DNA of 64,000 bases from Udeniomyces pyricola (Eukaryota > Basidiomycota > Tremellomycetes > Cystofilobasidiales > Mrakiaceae), in NCBI GenBank assembly GCA_039545295.1, contig BCIK01000001.1, forward strand, positions 186,001-250,000. Direction: 5' to 3'. Both the position numbers and the translations under genes were made by a program. Under the pieces are notes generated by a model that was not told the origin of the DNA, made no database searches, and worked only from the letters and a program-made list of their open reading frames with translations. Within the stretch, counting starts at the first letter, position 1. Each line of letters begins with the position of its first letter. Shown piece by piece: positions 24,500-34,380 of the stretch.

Positions 24500-25694
24500 A
24501 TGACTTACTCGGCAATAACGGCAGTGACCTTGGCACCATCAGACGTCCTGGTGATATCAACGTACTTGCCACAGAGGGAAGACTTCTGGCTGTCAGAAGT
24601 TCCCCACCACTTGTAAGGAACAGCAACGAGAGGAGTCGAGTCCGAGTTGTAGTTTCCGCAAGCTATCAAGCAAAAATAAAGAGGAACAAACATACAAATT
24701 TAAGTCAGTAACGTGATCCCTGTCAGAAAAAAAAACTGAAGAAAGCATGATTCAACGAACCACCAGGGTTTCCGTTTTGCCAGAAGTACGTAGCCGAGCC
24801 TCCAGTCTGAACAGCGCCAGAGGATGCGGTGGTGGTAGCAGCAGGGGCAGCCGACGAAGTAGTGGTAACAGGGGCAACGGACGAGGTAGTCGAGGCAGCC
24901 GACGAAGTAGTGGTAACGGGGGCAACGGACGAGGTAGTAGGGGCAGCAGTGACGACGGCGGCGGCAACCTGATCGTGGGCGAGTATACAGAGAATGAAAG
25001 TCAGTCACATTGGCACTGCACGAGTACATGAACCATGAACGTAGAGGAAGCAAAAAAAGACGAAAACATACAGTGGCAGACGCAACGATGGTCTCGGCGT
25101 CGCACTCCTCGTCATCGATGACCGAAGCAGAAGCCGTGGCAGCAGAGGCAGAGGCAGAGGCCGAGGGAATGCACTCGGCAGGCTTGGAACTCAAAAGCTC
25201 GCCAGCGAGCATTGGGTGGCAGCACGTGTCAAAGAACTCGGTTCCCTGCTGACCAGTGCAGCCGATGGCAACGTATCGAGTGTGGTCTGAGTTGTTGGAG
25301 AGAGGACAAGAAGTACGAGGTGAGGAACGCATGCGCATCAGTACGCAAACGATGCAACCTTGGTCAACTCAGAGAGACGACATGACGTCAATGAAGGCTT
25401 GTTTGGTACGTACAGACATCGTCTGAGAAAGAGCAAGAAAGAAGGGAACCGAGACGAGTTGACAAACAAGGAAAGTTGGCGTCAATTCCGACGCGTCTAG
25501 GTGAATGCAAAAGAGAGAACAGAGGGAGGAAGAAGTGACGAGGCCCAAGACCTAAAGGACAACGCACAGTTCTCGAGGTACTCGCTGGCCCAGTGAGCGG
25601 GCGCGTTGGAGGACCTTCGACCGTGAGGAACGGGCCTGGCCGAGGAGAGAGTGGCGAGGGCGAGGAGGGCAATGGGGGCAAGGGAGGCGAACAT
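24264..25694 (-). CDS. Secreted double-psi beta-barrel (RlpA/barwin-like) protein
   Basis: Six exons (25694-25568, 25422-25414, 25286-25072, 24968-24764, 24662-24509, 24378-24264) sum to 825 nt, giving 274 residues. A signal peptide is clear (MFASLAPIALLALATLSSAR). A Cys-containing module follows (YHTRYVAIGC, FFDTCCHPMLAGELLSS, AEC). A Ser/Ala/Thr/Val-rich linker holds two copies of TSSVAPVTTTSSA. The C-terminal domain has the DPBB pattern: GGSATYFWQNGNPGACGNY, SSLCGKYVDITRTSDG, VIADLCPTC and LDLSWGAFSQIA, with the conserved Asp in LDLS. Proteins of this fold (expansins, barwin-like and RlpA-like) bind or loosen wall polysaccharides; catalysis is not shown here. A 9-nt second exon encodes YDV and is a proposal based on canonical flanking splice sites. 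Confidence 0.82.
24466..24496. repeat. Poly-A (31), poly-T on the sense strand of an intron
   Basis: An uninterrupted 31-base A run on the plus strand. On the minus-strand transcript it is poly-U starting 13 nt into the last intron of the beta-barrel gene, just after the GTAAGT donor. Confidence 0.9.
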
Positions 25695-26618
25695 GTTGGT
25701 GAAGGGGAAGGAAGGTGGGGTGGGTGGGTTGTTGTTGGGACTGTTGGGAAGCTAAAGGCATTGTGGGCAGTCAGTGTTTGTTGCCACAGAATCGAAGTTT
25801 TGAGGGGGGATGAGAGGATGAGGAGAGAAGAGCTTCGGATCGAAAGAGACTTGGGACTGACTGGGATGGGGAAGGTCTTGAGTGAATGTCTGATAGAGGC
25901 AAGTGAGGCCAAGCAGTGAGGAAGCACAACGTGAAAGAAGGGGAGTGCGATGGTGACAGACAAGGCGAAATGAGGCCATGAATGTGGCGAATGGTTCAAG
26001 GGATGAAGTGAGCATGGAACCGTGTTGGGAGATGGCAAGGACGAGCGGAATATACACTGACGGTTTCTGTAAAAGAAAGTGAGGGAAATGTGAGCAGAGG
26101 CAAGGGAAGGGGGAAAGAAAGACGCGACGAGACGGGACGGGGAAAGCTGGCAAAGAAAGGATGATGGATGGATGGATGGAAGGGAGACTGGACTGATCAG
26201 AGTGAGAGTGCCATCAACAACCCGTCCATCGCCTTATAAAACAAACGCGCCCTCCGTCACTCACCCCTTAGCACAGCCTGATCTTATTTGGCTTGATCCG
26301 GTCTGGCGGCCATTGCTATCGATCAAAGCTTCCCCTATATATATATCATGATAGATTGGCTATCATATCATCATGAGCTATTCCTCATTCCCCCCCCCCC
26401 TATTCCAGAGCATACGTAGGATGATCCCTTGGCCCTCAGTACGTTTTCGAATTCGTCCCGTTCTTGGTACGTCAGGGCTGGAAAAACAGGCCGTCAACTC
26501 TGCATGTCGCTGATCATCAGGGCTGCCCCTGTGTATCAACTTGGTGCGGATCTGCATAGCGCATATGCATGTATGTTTTGTACTCGATTGCAAGAGAGTA
26601 AGTAGGATCAAAACACGC

Positions 26619-26648
26619 CAATGGTCAATGGTCAATGGTCAATGGTCA
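26619..26648. repeat. 7-bp tandem repeat (GGTCAAT, about four copies)
   Basis: Consecutive copies of AATGGTC in the divergent intergenic region. The unit is short and uninterrupted; there is no sign of a larger element around it. Confidence 0.85.
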
Positions 26649-26770
26649 GGTGAATGTATACATATTTATCATATATCGTATATCGTGTTATATATATGCT
26701 GATTACTGATATTCTGATCGACCGACGTCGAGCGAGTCTAATAGTATGATATAGTGCAGCCGTCCAGCAT

Positions 26771-26792
26771 CGTGTTGGATATATATATATAT
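26771..26792. repeat. (TA)n microsatellite
   Basis: An alternating TA run followed by ACATATACATAT, about 200 bp upstream of the SCAMP start codon. Confidence 0.85.
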
Positions 26793-26991
26793 ATACATAT
26801 ACATATTGGATGCGCGGCGTTGCCATCCCCCCTGCGCCCCTGCGCCCCTGCTGCCATTATCCCTCCGTTCGACCTTCACACCTGAGCTCCATCCGGCCCA
26901 TCCTAGTTGACAGTCTTCATAGCTTCATCCTCTGTTCACCACCTTCTCACCCTATCCTTCTTTCTGCCGTCCCAATCCCAACGTCATCCGC

Positions 26992-28870
26992 ATGAGTACG
27001 GCCCCTCCCCATTCCCAACGCGTCCGATCGCACCCCAGAGCGTACCGCGTCTCTACCCCTAGCTCTCTCACCCGTCTCTCCCTGACGCAACTCATTGTGC
27101 CCGGACCGGCCCCTCTCTTGCCCTGCTCACCACTTTCTCCCTCCGCTCAGGTACCGGCTTCTCCTCCCAAGACAACCCGTTCGCCGATCCTGCTTCGAAC
27201 CCATTCGAGGACTCTGCTTCGACGACCCAACCGCCAAGCTCCTCCTCGACTGCCCATCTCGACCGGGAGGCCGCCCTGAATGCCCGAGAGGCCGAGCTTG
27301 CCAAGAGGGAGGCTGCTCTCGCTGCCTCTGGTCTGGTCCCCAACAATTTCCCGTTCTGTGAGTCACCGTCTACCGTATGTAATGCTTTGGAATCCTCATT
27401 TGAGCGGATCCTTGAGTCGAGGGACACCGGACAGTATCTACAGTATTCAAAGAGTTGCGCGATTCCGTCACACGCTTTCATCGTTGGACTACGTTTGCTG
27501 GTTGATCGTGGTATGGCTACCCTAGTGCAGCCATGTGGAATACATGCAGCTGATATGACAACTCTGAACAAAGTCTTTTAAGCTCACGAGCAATGTTCAG
27601 CGCAAGTCTTGCGGTTGCAAAGATTCTGCTTGCCCTTTCTTTGAGCATCTGCGGACTTTCGTCTGCTGCTTCCGTTGTCCTTTTCTCGTCCAAGCTGACT
27701 TGGAGGCGCGTCTTGACCGTGCTTCTTTTTCACTCCAGTCTATCCCCTCATCTATCACGACATTCAGGCTGTTGTCCCCCAAGAATCACAGGCTCTTGTG
27801 ACGCGTCTTTACCAACTCTGGCTTGCCCTTCTTCTCGCCCTAATCCTCAACTTACTCGGCGCTGTGTTCTTGCTCGTGTCGGGTGCGAGTGACGGCGCTT
27901 CGGATATGATTGGTGAGTAGTGTCAGAATGAAAGGGTGACAGAAGAGAAGCTTGAACTGCCTCATACTAAAGTGACATATTTGGTTGCCTTACTCAGCCG
28001 CGGCGGTCTATGTGCCCATCATCTCGATTGCCAGTTTTTTCCTCTGGTACAGAGTGAGTGAATGGCCCTCAAGATTGTTCATGTGAAAGTAACTTGAACT
28101 CGAATGGCTGATTGGACGACATGATTGACTGATGATTTCGTTCGCCGTTTACCCCTCCCTGTTCTCTCTTCCTAATCCGCAGCCAATCTACTACGCATAC
28201 TCTAAAGAATATGCCTTTTTCTTCTGGCAATACTTCCTCTTTGGAGGATTCCACGTCGCCTTTGCATTCTACATGCTTATTGGCATTCCCTCGACAGGGA
28301 GTGCTGGTCTCATTAACACCATTGCCATGGCCGCCCAGGCTCACTGGGCCGCGTTCGTGCTTGGGTGCGTATCGGCAAAGCGCGGTTCCCCTTCAATTCT
28401 GTTCTCTTTCCGCGATCGGTGAACTGCAAGGGCCTGAATGTTGATCTTAAGTTTCCTTGTCTATATGGTTGGTTCTGCTGGCAGACTTCTTTCGTGCATT
28501 GCTTGGGCCGTGCAAAGCCTGGGAAGCCTCTTCTTCTGTACGTCCTTCAACCTTGGGAGCTCCTCTTTGTCGGGATCGACGCTGACCTTGTTTCATATAC
28601 TCGTGTTTCTTCTGATCTCCCTTGGAACATGAATCAGATCGTCAAATCTGGGCTCACAAGCAACTTGCTGGCCACACGCTCGAGAAGGCCAAGGGCGAGG
28701 TTGCTCAGCAAGGACTCTGGTTCGTTCCACTTTTCGAACTCCATCTGACCTGACATGACTGGGTGCGTGGATGAATCCTGTTGGTAGGATCAAAGGCTGA
28801 AAAGGATCCAATGTTTGTCTTGATTGGCCTGATTTGTAGGGCCTACTTTGCGGCAGCTCGCAAAATGTAG
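26992..28870 (+). CDS. Secretory carrier-associated membrane protein (SCAMP)
   Basis: Eight exons (26992-26995, 27151-27357, 27739-27912, 27998-28053, 28183-28364, 28452-28537, 28638-28719, 28840-28870) sum to 822 nt, giving 273 residues. The N-terminal cytosolic part has NPF repeats (QDNPFADPASNPFEDS), which bind EH-domain proteins, followed by a heptad helix (REAALNAREAELAKREAAL). The membrane core follows, with FYPLIYHDI, a first span LWLALLLALILNLLG, then VYVPIISIASFFLWY, the conserved YYAYSKEYAFFFWQYF linking segment, FHVAFAFYMLIGIP and a last span GSAGRLLSCIAWAVQSL. The tail RQIWAHKQLAGHTLEKAKGE is typical. SCAMPs act in post-Golgi and endosomal membrane recycling. The first coding exon is four nucleotides (ATGA), completed after the intron by GT; the donor is GTACGG. 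Confidence 0.92.
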
Positions 28871-29445
28871 AATGGGTCGATTGTAGCTGGTCTCACACAC
28901 ACACACACACACACACACGCGCGTAGGCAGTAGGGCATTAATGGAAATGCGCTTTTTTTCTTTCCTAGACGCCTCTTTGTTGGATTTGCGTTCCTGGTTG
29001 GGGCTCGCTGCCGCAGGCAGATCGAGGTGAAACTATGATGTGAACGACAATTGATTGATAGCTAGATCAAAAGTCTAGCTGGGACGGTGTAATTGTATAC
29101 ATCATGTGCGACTACCGAGCACTGAACTAGGACACATGAATACTGCACTCTATCTATGACACTGGCGAGGGGTTGATTGGAGATTGGAATAACGTTGAGT
29201 TTGATAGTTGAACGGAATTGATGGAGTCCAACTGTGGACGATGAGTGCCAAAGTGTACTACTACAATATGATGAGCTACCAGTGGTTGAGATGATACCAC
29301 GTCGACTGTCCACGACAGCCCCAGATTGCCTCCCCCGTTCCACCGCCCCTGCCATCTCCCCCATCGATCCTTCCGACAATCGCACACCCCTGTCCATCGT
29401 CTCGCTCGTCCACTCATCCACCGACCTTTGACTTCGCCCAACACG
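28871..29445. other. Intergenic, SCAMP 3' end to LisH gene
   Basis: It holds a CA microsatellite (28897-28918) just after the SCAMP stop and otherwise nothing I can identify. An in-frame extension upstream of the next start (from 29326) lacks good support and is probably leader. Confidence 0.5.
28897..28918. repeat. (CA)11 microsatellite
   Basis: A CA dinucleotide run followed by GCGCG, about 27 bp after the SCAMP stop codon and probably in its 3' UTR. Confidence 0.9.
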
Positions 29446-31411
29446 ATGGACCTCAAGTCCAAGAAACTAGCCGCTACCACCAAGGGCCAAGCCAGCTCGA
29501 GCCGGTCCAGACACGAGCTCCTCGAGCCCGACAGTTCGGATGTCGTGAGTCCGCACTCGTTCGCTATCTCTCGCCCAGGCCGTACGTTCGCGCTTGCTCT
29601 CAAAAAGGAGGGGGGAGTCTTCGTTCGATCATGGATCTGCTTGCAAGTCAACACCCTCAGGGGCTTAGCTTACCAACCGGGGGGGTCCTCTGCCCCAAGG
29701 AGCTTGAAGGGGCACGAGGGGAAAGCGAGAATGACGATACTCTGCGTAGAAGGGGACTACATCGTGTCGTCGGGAAGCGTTCCGTGCTGTGTGCAAGGCC
29801 TCTTCGGTTGCTTGTCGGTTTCGTCTCCATCCTCTCAACTCACACGATGTCCGTTGGATCGCATTCTTCATCTTCCTCAGAAGCGTCTCGTTCTCGACTA
29901 CCTCAGCCATTCCACCTACATCGCCACCGCACGCGCTCTCTCCTCGCATTCGCCTTCACCGGCCGTTCCTGCCGGCGGCCACCTCGCGCCGCCCGTCTCC
30001 GGCGCCCCACTTCCTTCAGCAGTAGCGCCGTCTTCGTCCTTGTCTCTGTCTACGCTCCCTCCCGTCCTCCCTCCCATTCTCGACCCTAACGGTGAAGACG
30101 ACTCGCTTATGGCATCAGTCATCATGGGTGATCCTCCTAGGCCACCCTCGAACAACGACGAGCATTCGGCCCCCAACGGCCTCAACGCTGATCCTGACGG
30201 AGACGCAGTCATGGCAATGGATGGACAAGACGGTGCTGCCGATTCTGCCGCCTATCACATCAGCGAAGAAACACTTTCGGTTCCATCTCTGACAGCAACA
30301 ATACATTCTAATCTGGACGAAGACGTTGGAGAGAACGGCAAGGGACTTGATGGGCCGCTTGGAGAGGCTGGTCCAGACGGTGGGTTATCAGCCAAGGAGT
30401 TGTCCTTGATTGAACACCGCAAGGGTACGTCTCATTCCAGACTAACGTTCATGAGTAGAGCAGATCACATGAAACTAAGATGGACTCGTACGAAACTCAC
30501 CCCTAATGTCGTTTGAATCGCTTCCACAGCTATCAACGATCAAGTCCTGCTGGGAAACATCTCAGTGGCGCTGTCCCTGATCACTACTTACTTTCCCACG
30601 CTCTTTGCCTCAAGTCCTATTGCAAGGTCAGCCGCAGCGGCCCCGTTCAGCAAGCAACAAGCAGCCAACGGCACCGCCGCCCAATCTGCAGCGCCGATGG
30701 CCATACTCGGCCAGGCATCGACGGCCTCGTCATTGACAACACCACCGACCGACTCAACTAGCCAAAGCTCTAATCCTTCTCCTTCTCCGACACCCGTCAA
30801 AGCGACATCATCCCCGCGATATCCATCACCTCCGACATCACTCGGCCCCTCCCACCTCTACATCAACCTGCTCCTTCAGTCTTTCATCGAATCCATTCGT
30901 ACCCATCCGTTGCCGAATCCCCTTCCGCAAGAGTCCCACTCGAACGGAAACAATACCCGTCATCCTACTCATGGTGGTAACGGCATTAACACTACCAATG
31001 GCATTCATCACCCATCGACTGTCCATGCGTCGTCTTTCACCAACGGCGCGAACCATACCTCTTCGTCTTCCGCCCATCAACATCATCAAGCTTCTTCTTC
31101 AAATCAGCAACCCCTTTCTCCATCTCATACCGCTTACTCGTCGCCTTCTTCATCATTCCAATCTGCCTCCTCCAGCCAGTCGTCAACCGCCTCACTCTCT
31201 GCCGCTTTGACCCAGGGTCAAAACCTCTTTGGTCTTATCGAAACGCTCGAGAACGAAAAGGAAAAAGAATTTTACAAAGCCGAGCTGATTGGCGTGTCGA
31301 GTTTGCTGGGGTATGTCCCACCGGAGAGTGGACCGACGAAGATGTACTTGGAGCAGGAGAGGAGGACAGCGTTGGCGGAGCAGGTCAATTCGGTGATTCT
31401 AGGTGAGGAAG

Positions 31412-31444
<33 letters not shown>

Positions 31445-31955
31445 GACCAAAACGTGTGCGTGGAGTAAGCGTCGAGACGAATTTGAGGTTGACTCTCTTT
31501 CTTCTTTTCTCATGGATCTCTCTGCTTTACTCGACTCACTGAAGTACACACTGGGCATCCGCCACAGCCGCTTATTGGCTCGCTCGTGCGTCAAGCTACG
31601 TTTATCTGGGATAGACTTGCCCAGCACAACGCCGACCCTGTCCCTCCCTGGAGCAAGGAGAACGGAGTTCAGTGGGAGAAGCTCGCCAATGTGAGTGTTT
31701 GTTGAAAGAATCAAGGCCTAGGTAGAGCCCAACGGCTACAGAAGGATGGGGGAAGGCAGCCAAAGATTTTTTAGATTTTTTTTCTTCTTTCATGTGTTCA
31801 CTTCCCGATTTTCTTTTTGTCTTGTGTGAGATGGCCGTTGATTTTTTGTTTTTCTCCTCTTCCTTTCGCGCTGGTGGTACATTCCTTGTGTTTCCCTTGG
31901 ACAGTACTTCAAAGAACACCGGACGTTCTCCCTCGGCGACTTTATGCAAGATTGA
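29446..31955 (+). CDS. LisH-CTLH-CRA domain protein (RanBPM/Gid-type)
   Basis: Five exons (29446-29544, 29881-30424, 30530-31402, 31545-31690, 31905-31955) sum to 1713 nt, giving 570 residues. After a basic N-terminus comes a LisH motif (KRLVLDYLSHSTYIATARAL). A low-complexity acidic stretch leads to a CTLH segment (SLIEHRKAINDQVLLGNISVALSLI, then LGPSHLYINLLLQSFIESIR). A Ser/His/Gln/Asn-rich insert separates it from the CRA part (NLFGLIETLENEKEKEFYKAEL, SSLLGYVPPESGPTKMYLE, PLIGSLVRQATFIWDRL). This domain order is that of RanBPM, Gid1 and Gid8 proteins of the CTLH/GID E3 ubiquitin ligase; no SPRY domain is visible, so the exact orthologue is unclear. The 336-nt first intron could hide another exon. 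Confidence 0.8.
31413..31439. repeat. Poly-T (27) just after a splice donor
   Basis: A 27-base T run that begins 11 nt into an intron of the LisH gene, right after GTGAGGAAGC. Confidence 0.9.
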
Positions 31956-33018
31956 GCAGAGCAGATACGGCTTGGCCAGGTTCGAGGCAGACGCTCATCA
32001 ATCCGTCCTTTGAAACCTCTACCTCCCCCCCCCCCCCCAATTTATCCTCGCCCTTTCGCTTCTCTAATCGGTTGATACAAAACACAACAAAAACCAAGAG
32101 CCGTTCGTCTGATCCACCTGAACAGTCGGACGCACACCCCATTGCATCATCATCACCACCACCACCCTACCATCAGCACAACTCATCGTTTCTTCAAAAA
32201 CCCCAATCTTGTGTTTCCTATTCCGTTTGCTGTTGCACACAATTCATCCCGAGCGCGCTCGCCCATCCCATCCCATCCCATCCCATCCAACGACTTACAT
32301 ACCTACCCTTTGTTTTTTCTATATCCCTCTTTGCTTTCGTGTTGGTATCGGTCGAAATCTTCTCAACGTAATCGTCTTCGATACACCTTTCGGAGTTTTT
32401 TTCTTCGTTTTTTTTTCTTTCTTCTTTCTTCCGGTTCTCATTCTCCTCTCGACGCTTTTTTGTTTCCTGTCTTCTATCTCTCTTTTGTATGCTGATCGCC
32501 GCCGTCATGAAGGCCAAAAAAAAAAAAACCCCTCTCTCGCCCTTCTCCTTTCCCCTTCTTGTTGTGTTCCTTCTTCTTTCTTTCTTATTTTTCCTCCCTT
32601 TTTTCTTCTTCTTTTTTTCTGAGGTACTCTCGGATTTTTTCCTCCCCTTTCGCTTTCTTTTTTTTTTCCTCCTTTTCTTTTCTTCTTTCTTCTGAGATAT
32701 CTTCCTTCTCCTGTCATTATCTCTCGCTCTCTTCCTCTCTTTTTCCCTCTCTCCCTCTCTCTCTCTCTTTCTTCCCCTGTGTTCCATCTTCTGCTATTCC
32801 ATGCAAACGTACCAATCAATCCTGCCTGAACTCACCTGATCTGGAAAGGGAGGGGAGGTAACCAGTACATGATGTATTATCCTCCTCTTCAGTCCTGACG
32901 GGCAAACCAATCTATCCGATCCAGATCGCAATCGATTCTATCACGTACATACGTACACATCGCATAATAGTACCTAGCTTCTTAACGTATAGTCCATATC
33001 TGAATATATATATATATC
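31956..33018. repeat. Convergent 3' region with a long C/T-rich tract
   Basis: Between the stops of the LisH gene and the ADIP-domain gene. It has a C run (32026-32038), four direct repeats of CATCC (about 32267-32287), and about 400 nt of nearly pure T/C on the plus strand (about 32390-32780) with a CTCTCT run near its end. A TA run (33005-33016) lies next to the ADIP stop. No exon supported. Confidence 0.65.
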
Positions 33019-34332
33019 TCAATCTCTCCTCCACCGACGTTCCGATTCCGCTCGTTCCGTAGTTTCTCGTCGATGATGACTACTTCTACCACCATGACTA
33101 CTACTACCCGCTGCAAGCCGTCGTCTCGACTCCTTCCCACCTTCGACACCGACATGAGCGGCGCCAGCCTGCAGACTCTCAATCAACACCGCCCTCCTCG
33201 GACTCGTCCCATGCATGCTGCTGCTGCTGCCGCCAGCGATATAATACCTTCCCCCACTACCGACACCCGAGCCAGAATGGTGAGCACTGGAATGATACCC
33301 TCCGATCCGACCGGGCGAACCTCCTCCATGATTTGTTGTCATCCCCCCGGGACTCGCCAACATCAACCCTGGGAACCGCACTTTACGCGCACTCCTCGGA
33401 CCAGGCGTTCCACCACCACCACCACCTCCTCCCCCAAAGAGGAGGCGTTTCTTGGGCTTCGTAGGGGTCGGACCTTGGATGACCCCTTCCCAAGATCGTT
33501 CTTCTTCTTCTTCCTCTTCTTCTTCTCCTTCTCCATCTCCTTGTCCTTCCTCATCCTCATCCTCCTCATTTCCTCTTCCACCCATCCCACTTTCTCTCCT
33601 CCACCTTCCATCCCTCTCTCCATCCTCATCTCCACCTACTTCACACCCATCTTCATCGCCACCACTCCGATGATCATACCTCGGACTCGCGCGATTCTTC
33701 CCTTTCCTTAACGGTGTCATCGCCGAGAACAACGGTCGTCTCTTCTTTCCCCCTCCCAGTCCTCCTCCTCCCGGAGCAACAGTCCTCACCACCGTCGATT
33801 CCGTCGCTTCAGTCAGGTCGTGTTGTTGTTGTGGTTGAGGTTTCGGCTTCTTCATCGCGCTCGCCAGGACGACGGTCCGGGCCAACGGAGGCGACTTGAA
33901 CGTCGTCTTCGTCCTCGTCGTCGTCGTTGTCGTCGAACGACGAAGCGAAGGATGAGTTCCAGAGGAAGAAGAAGAAGAAGAAGAAGGCCGAGATGAACCA
34001 GTAGGATCACTCCCAGTCGTCTTCGTCGTCGTCGTCGTGAGAAAGGGGGATTGAATCTCACTACTACTACTACGACTCTCCATTCTCGATCGGGCCTGAG
34101 AAGAAGAAGAAGAAGAGATCGGGTGATCAGGTCGATGGCTGTCGGAATCGTAAATGGTGGTAGTGGGTTTCTTGGTGATCAAAGTAGAGGATAGAGAAGA
34201 GGCAGGTTGGGGTGGAGTCGGTGGAAGATCGGCTAGAAGATCGGAGAGGGTTTGGGTTCGACGAGATTCGAGCAGGGCTTGACGTTCGGTCTGGAGGTGA
34301 AATAGATAGGAGAGGGAGAGGGAGAGAGGAAG

Positions 34333-34380
<48 letters not shown>

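Larger units (their letters stand above)
25695..26991. other. Divergent promoter region, beta-barrel gene and SCAMP gene
   Basis: About 1.3 kb between two divergent starts. It contains a GGAT run at about 26166-26178, a TATATATA run (26336-26345), four copies of a 7-bp unit GGTCAAT (about 26619-26648), and a TA run (26771-26792). Open minus frames in 25750-26150 are Phe/Ser/Leu/Pro-rich and have no family match; I treat them as leader sequence. Confidence 0.55.

Noticed and set aside
25388..26038. 216-residue Pro/Ser/Leu frame upstream of the beta-barrel start
   Set aside because: It overlaps the first exons in another frame and lacks a start context; the signal peptide at 25694 is the clear N-terminus.
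32218..32787. 189-residue Lys/Arg/Glu-rich open frame on the minus strand
   Set aside because: It is simply the translation of a T/C-rich tract read on the opposite strand, with no conserved motif.
33073..33711. 212-residue plus-strand frame across the ADIP C-terminal exon
   Set aside because: Shadow of the minus-strand low-complexity exon; it has no splice partners or domain.
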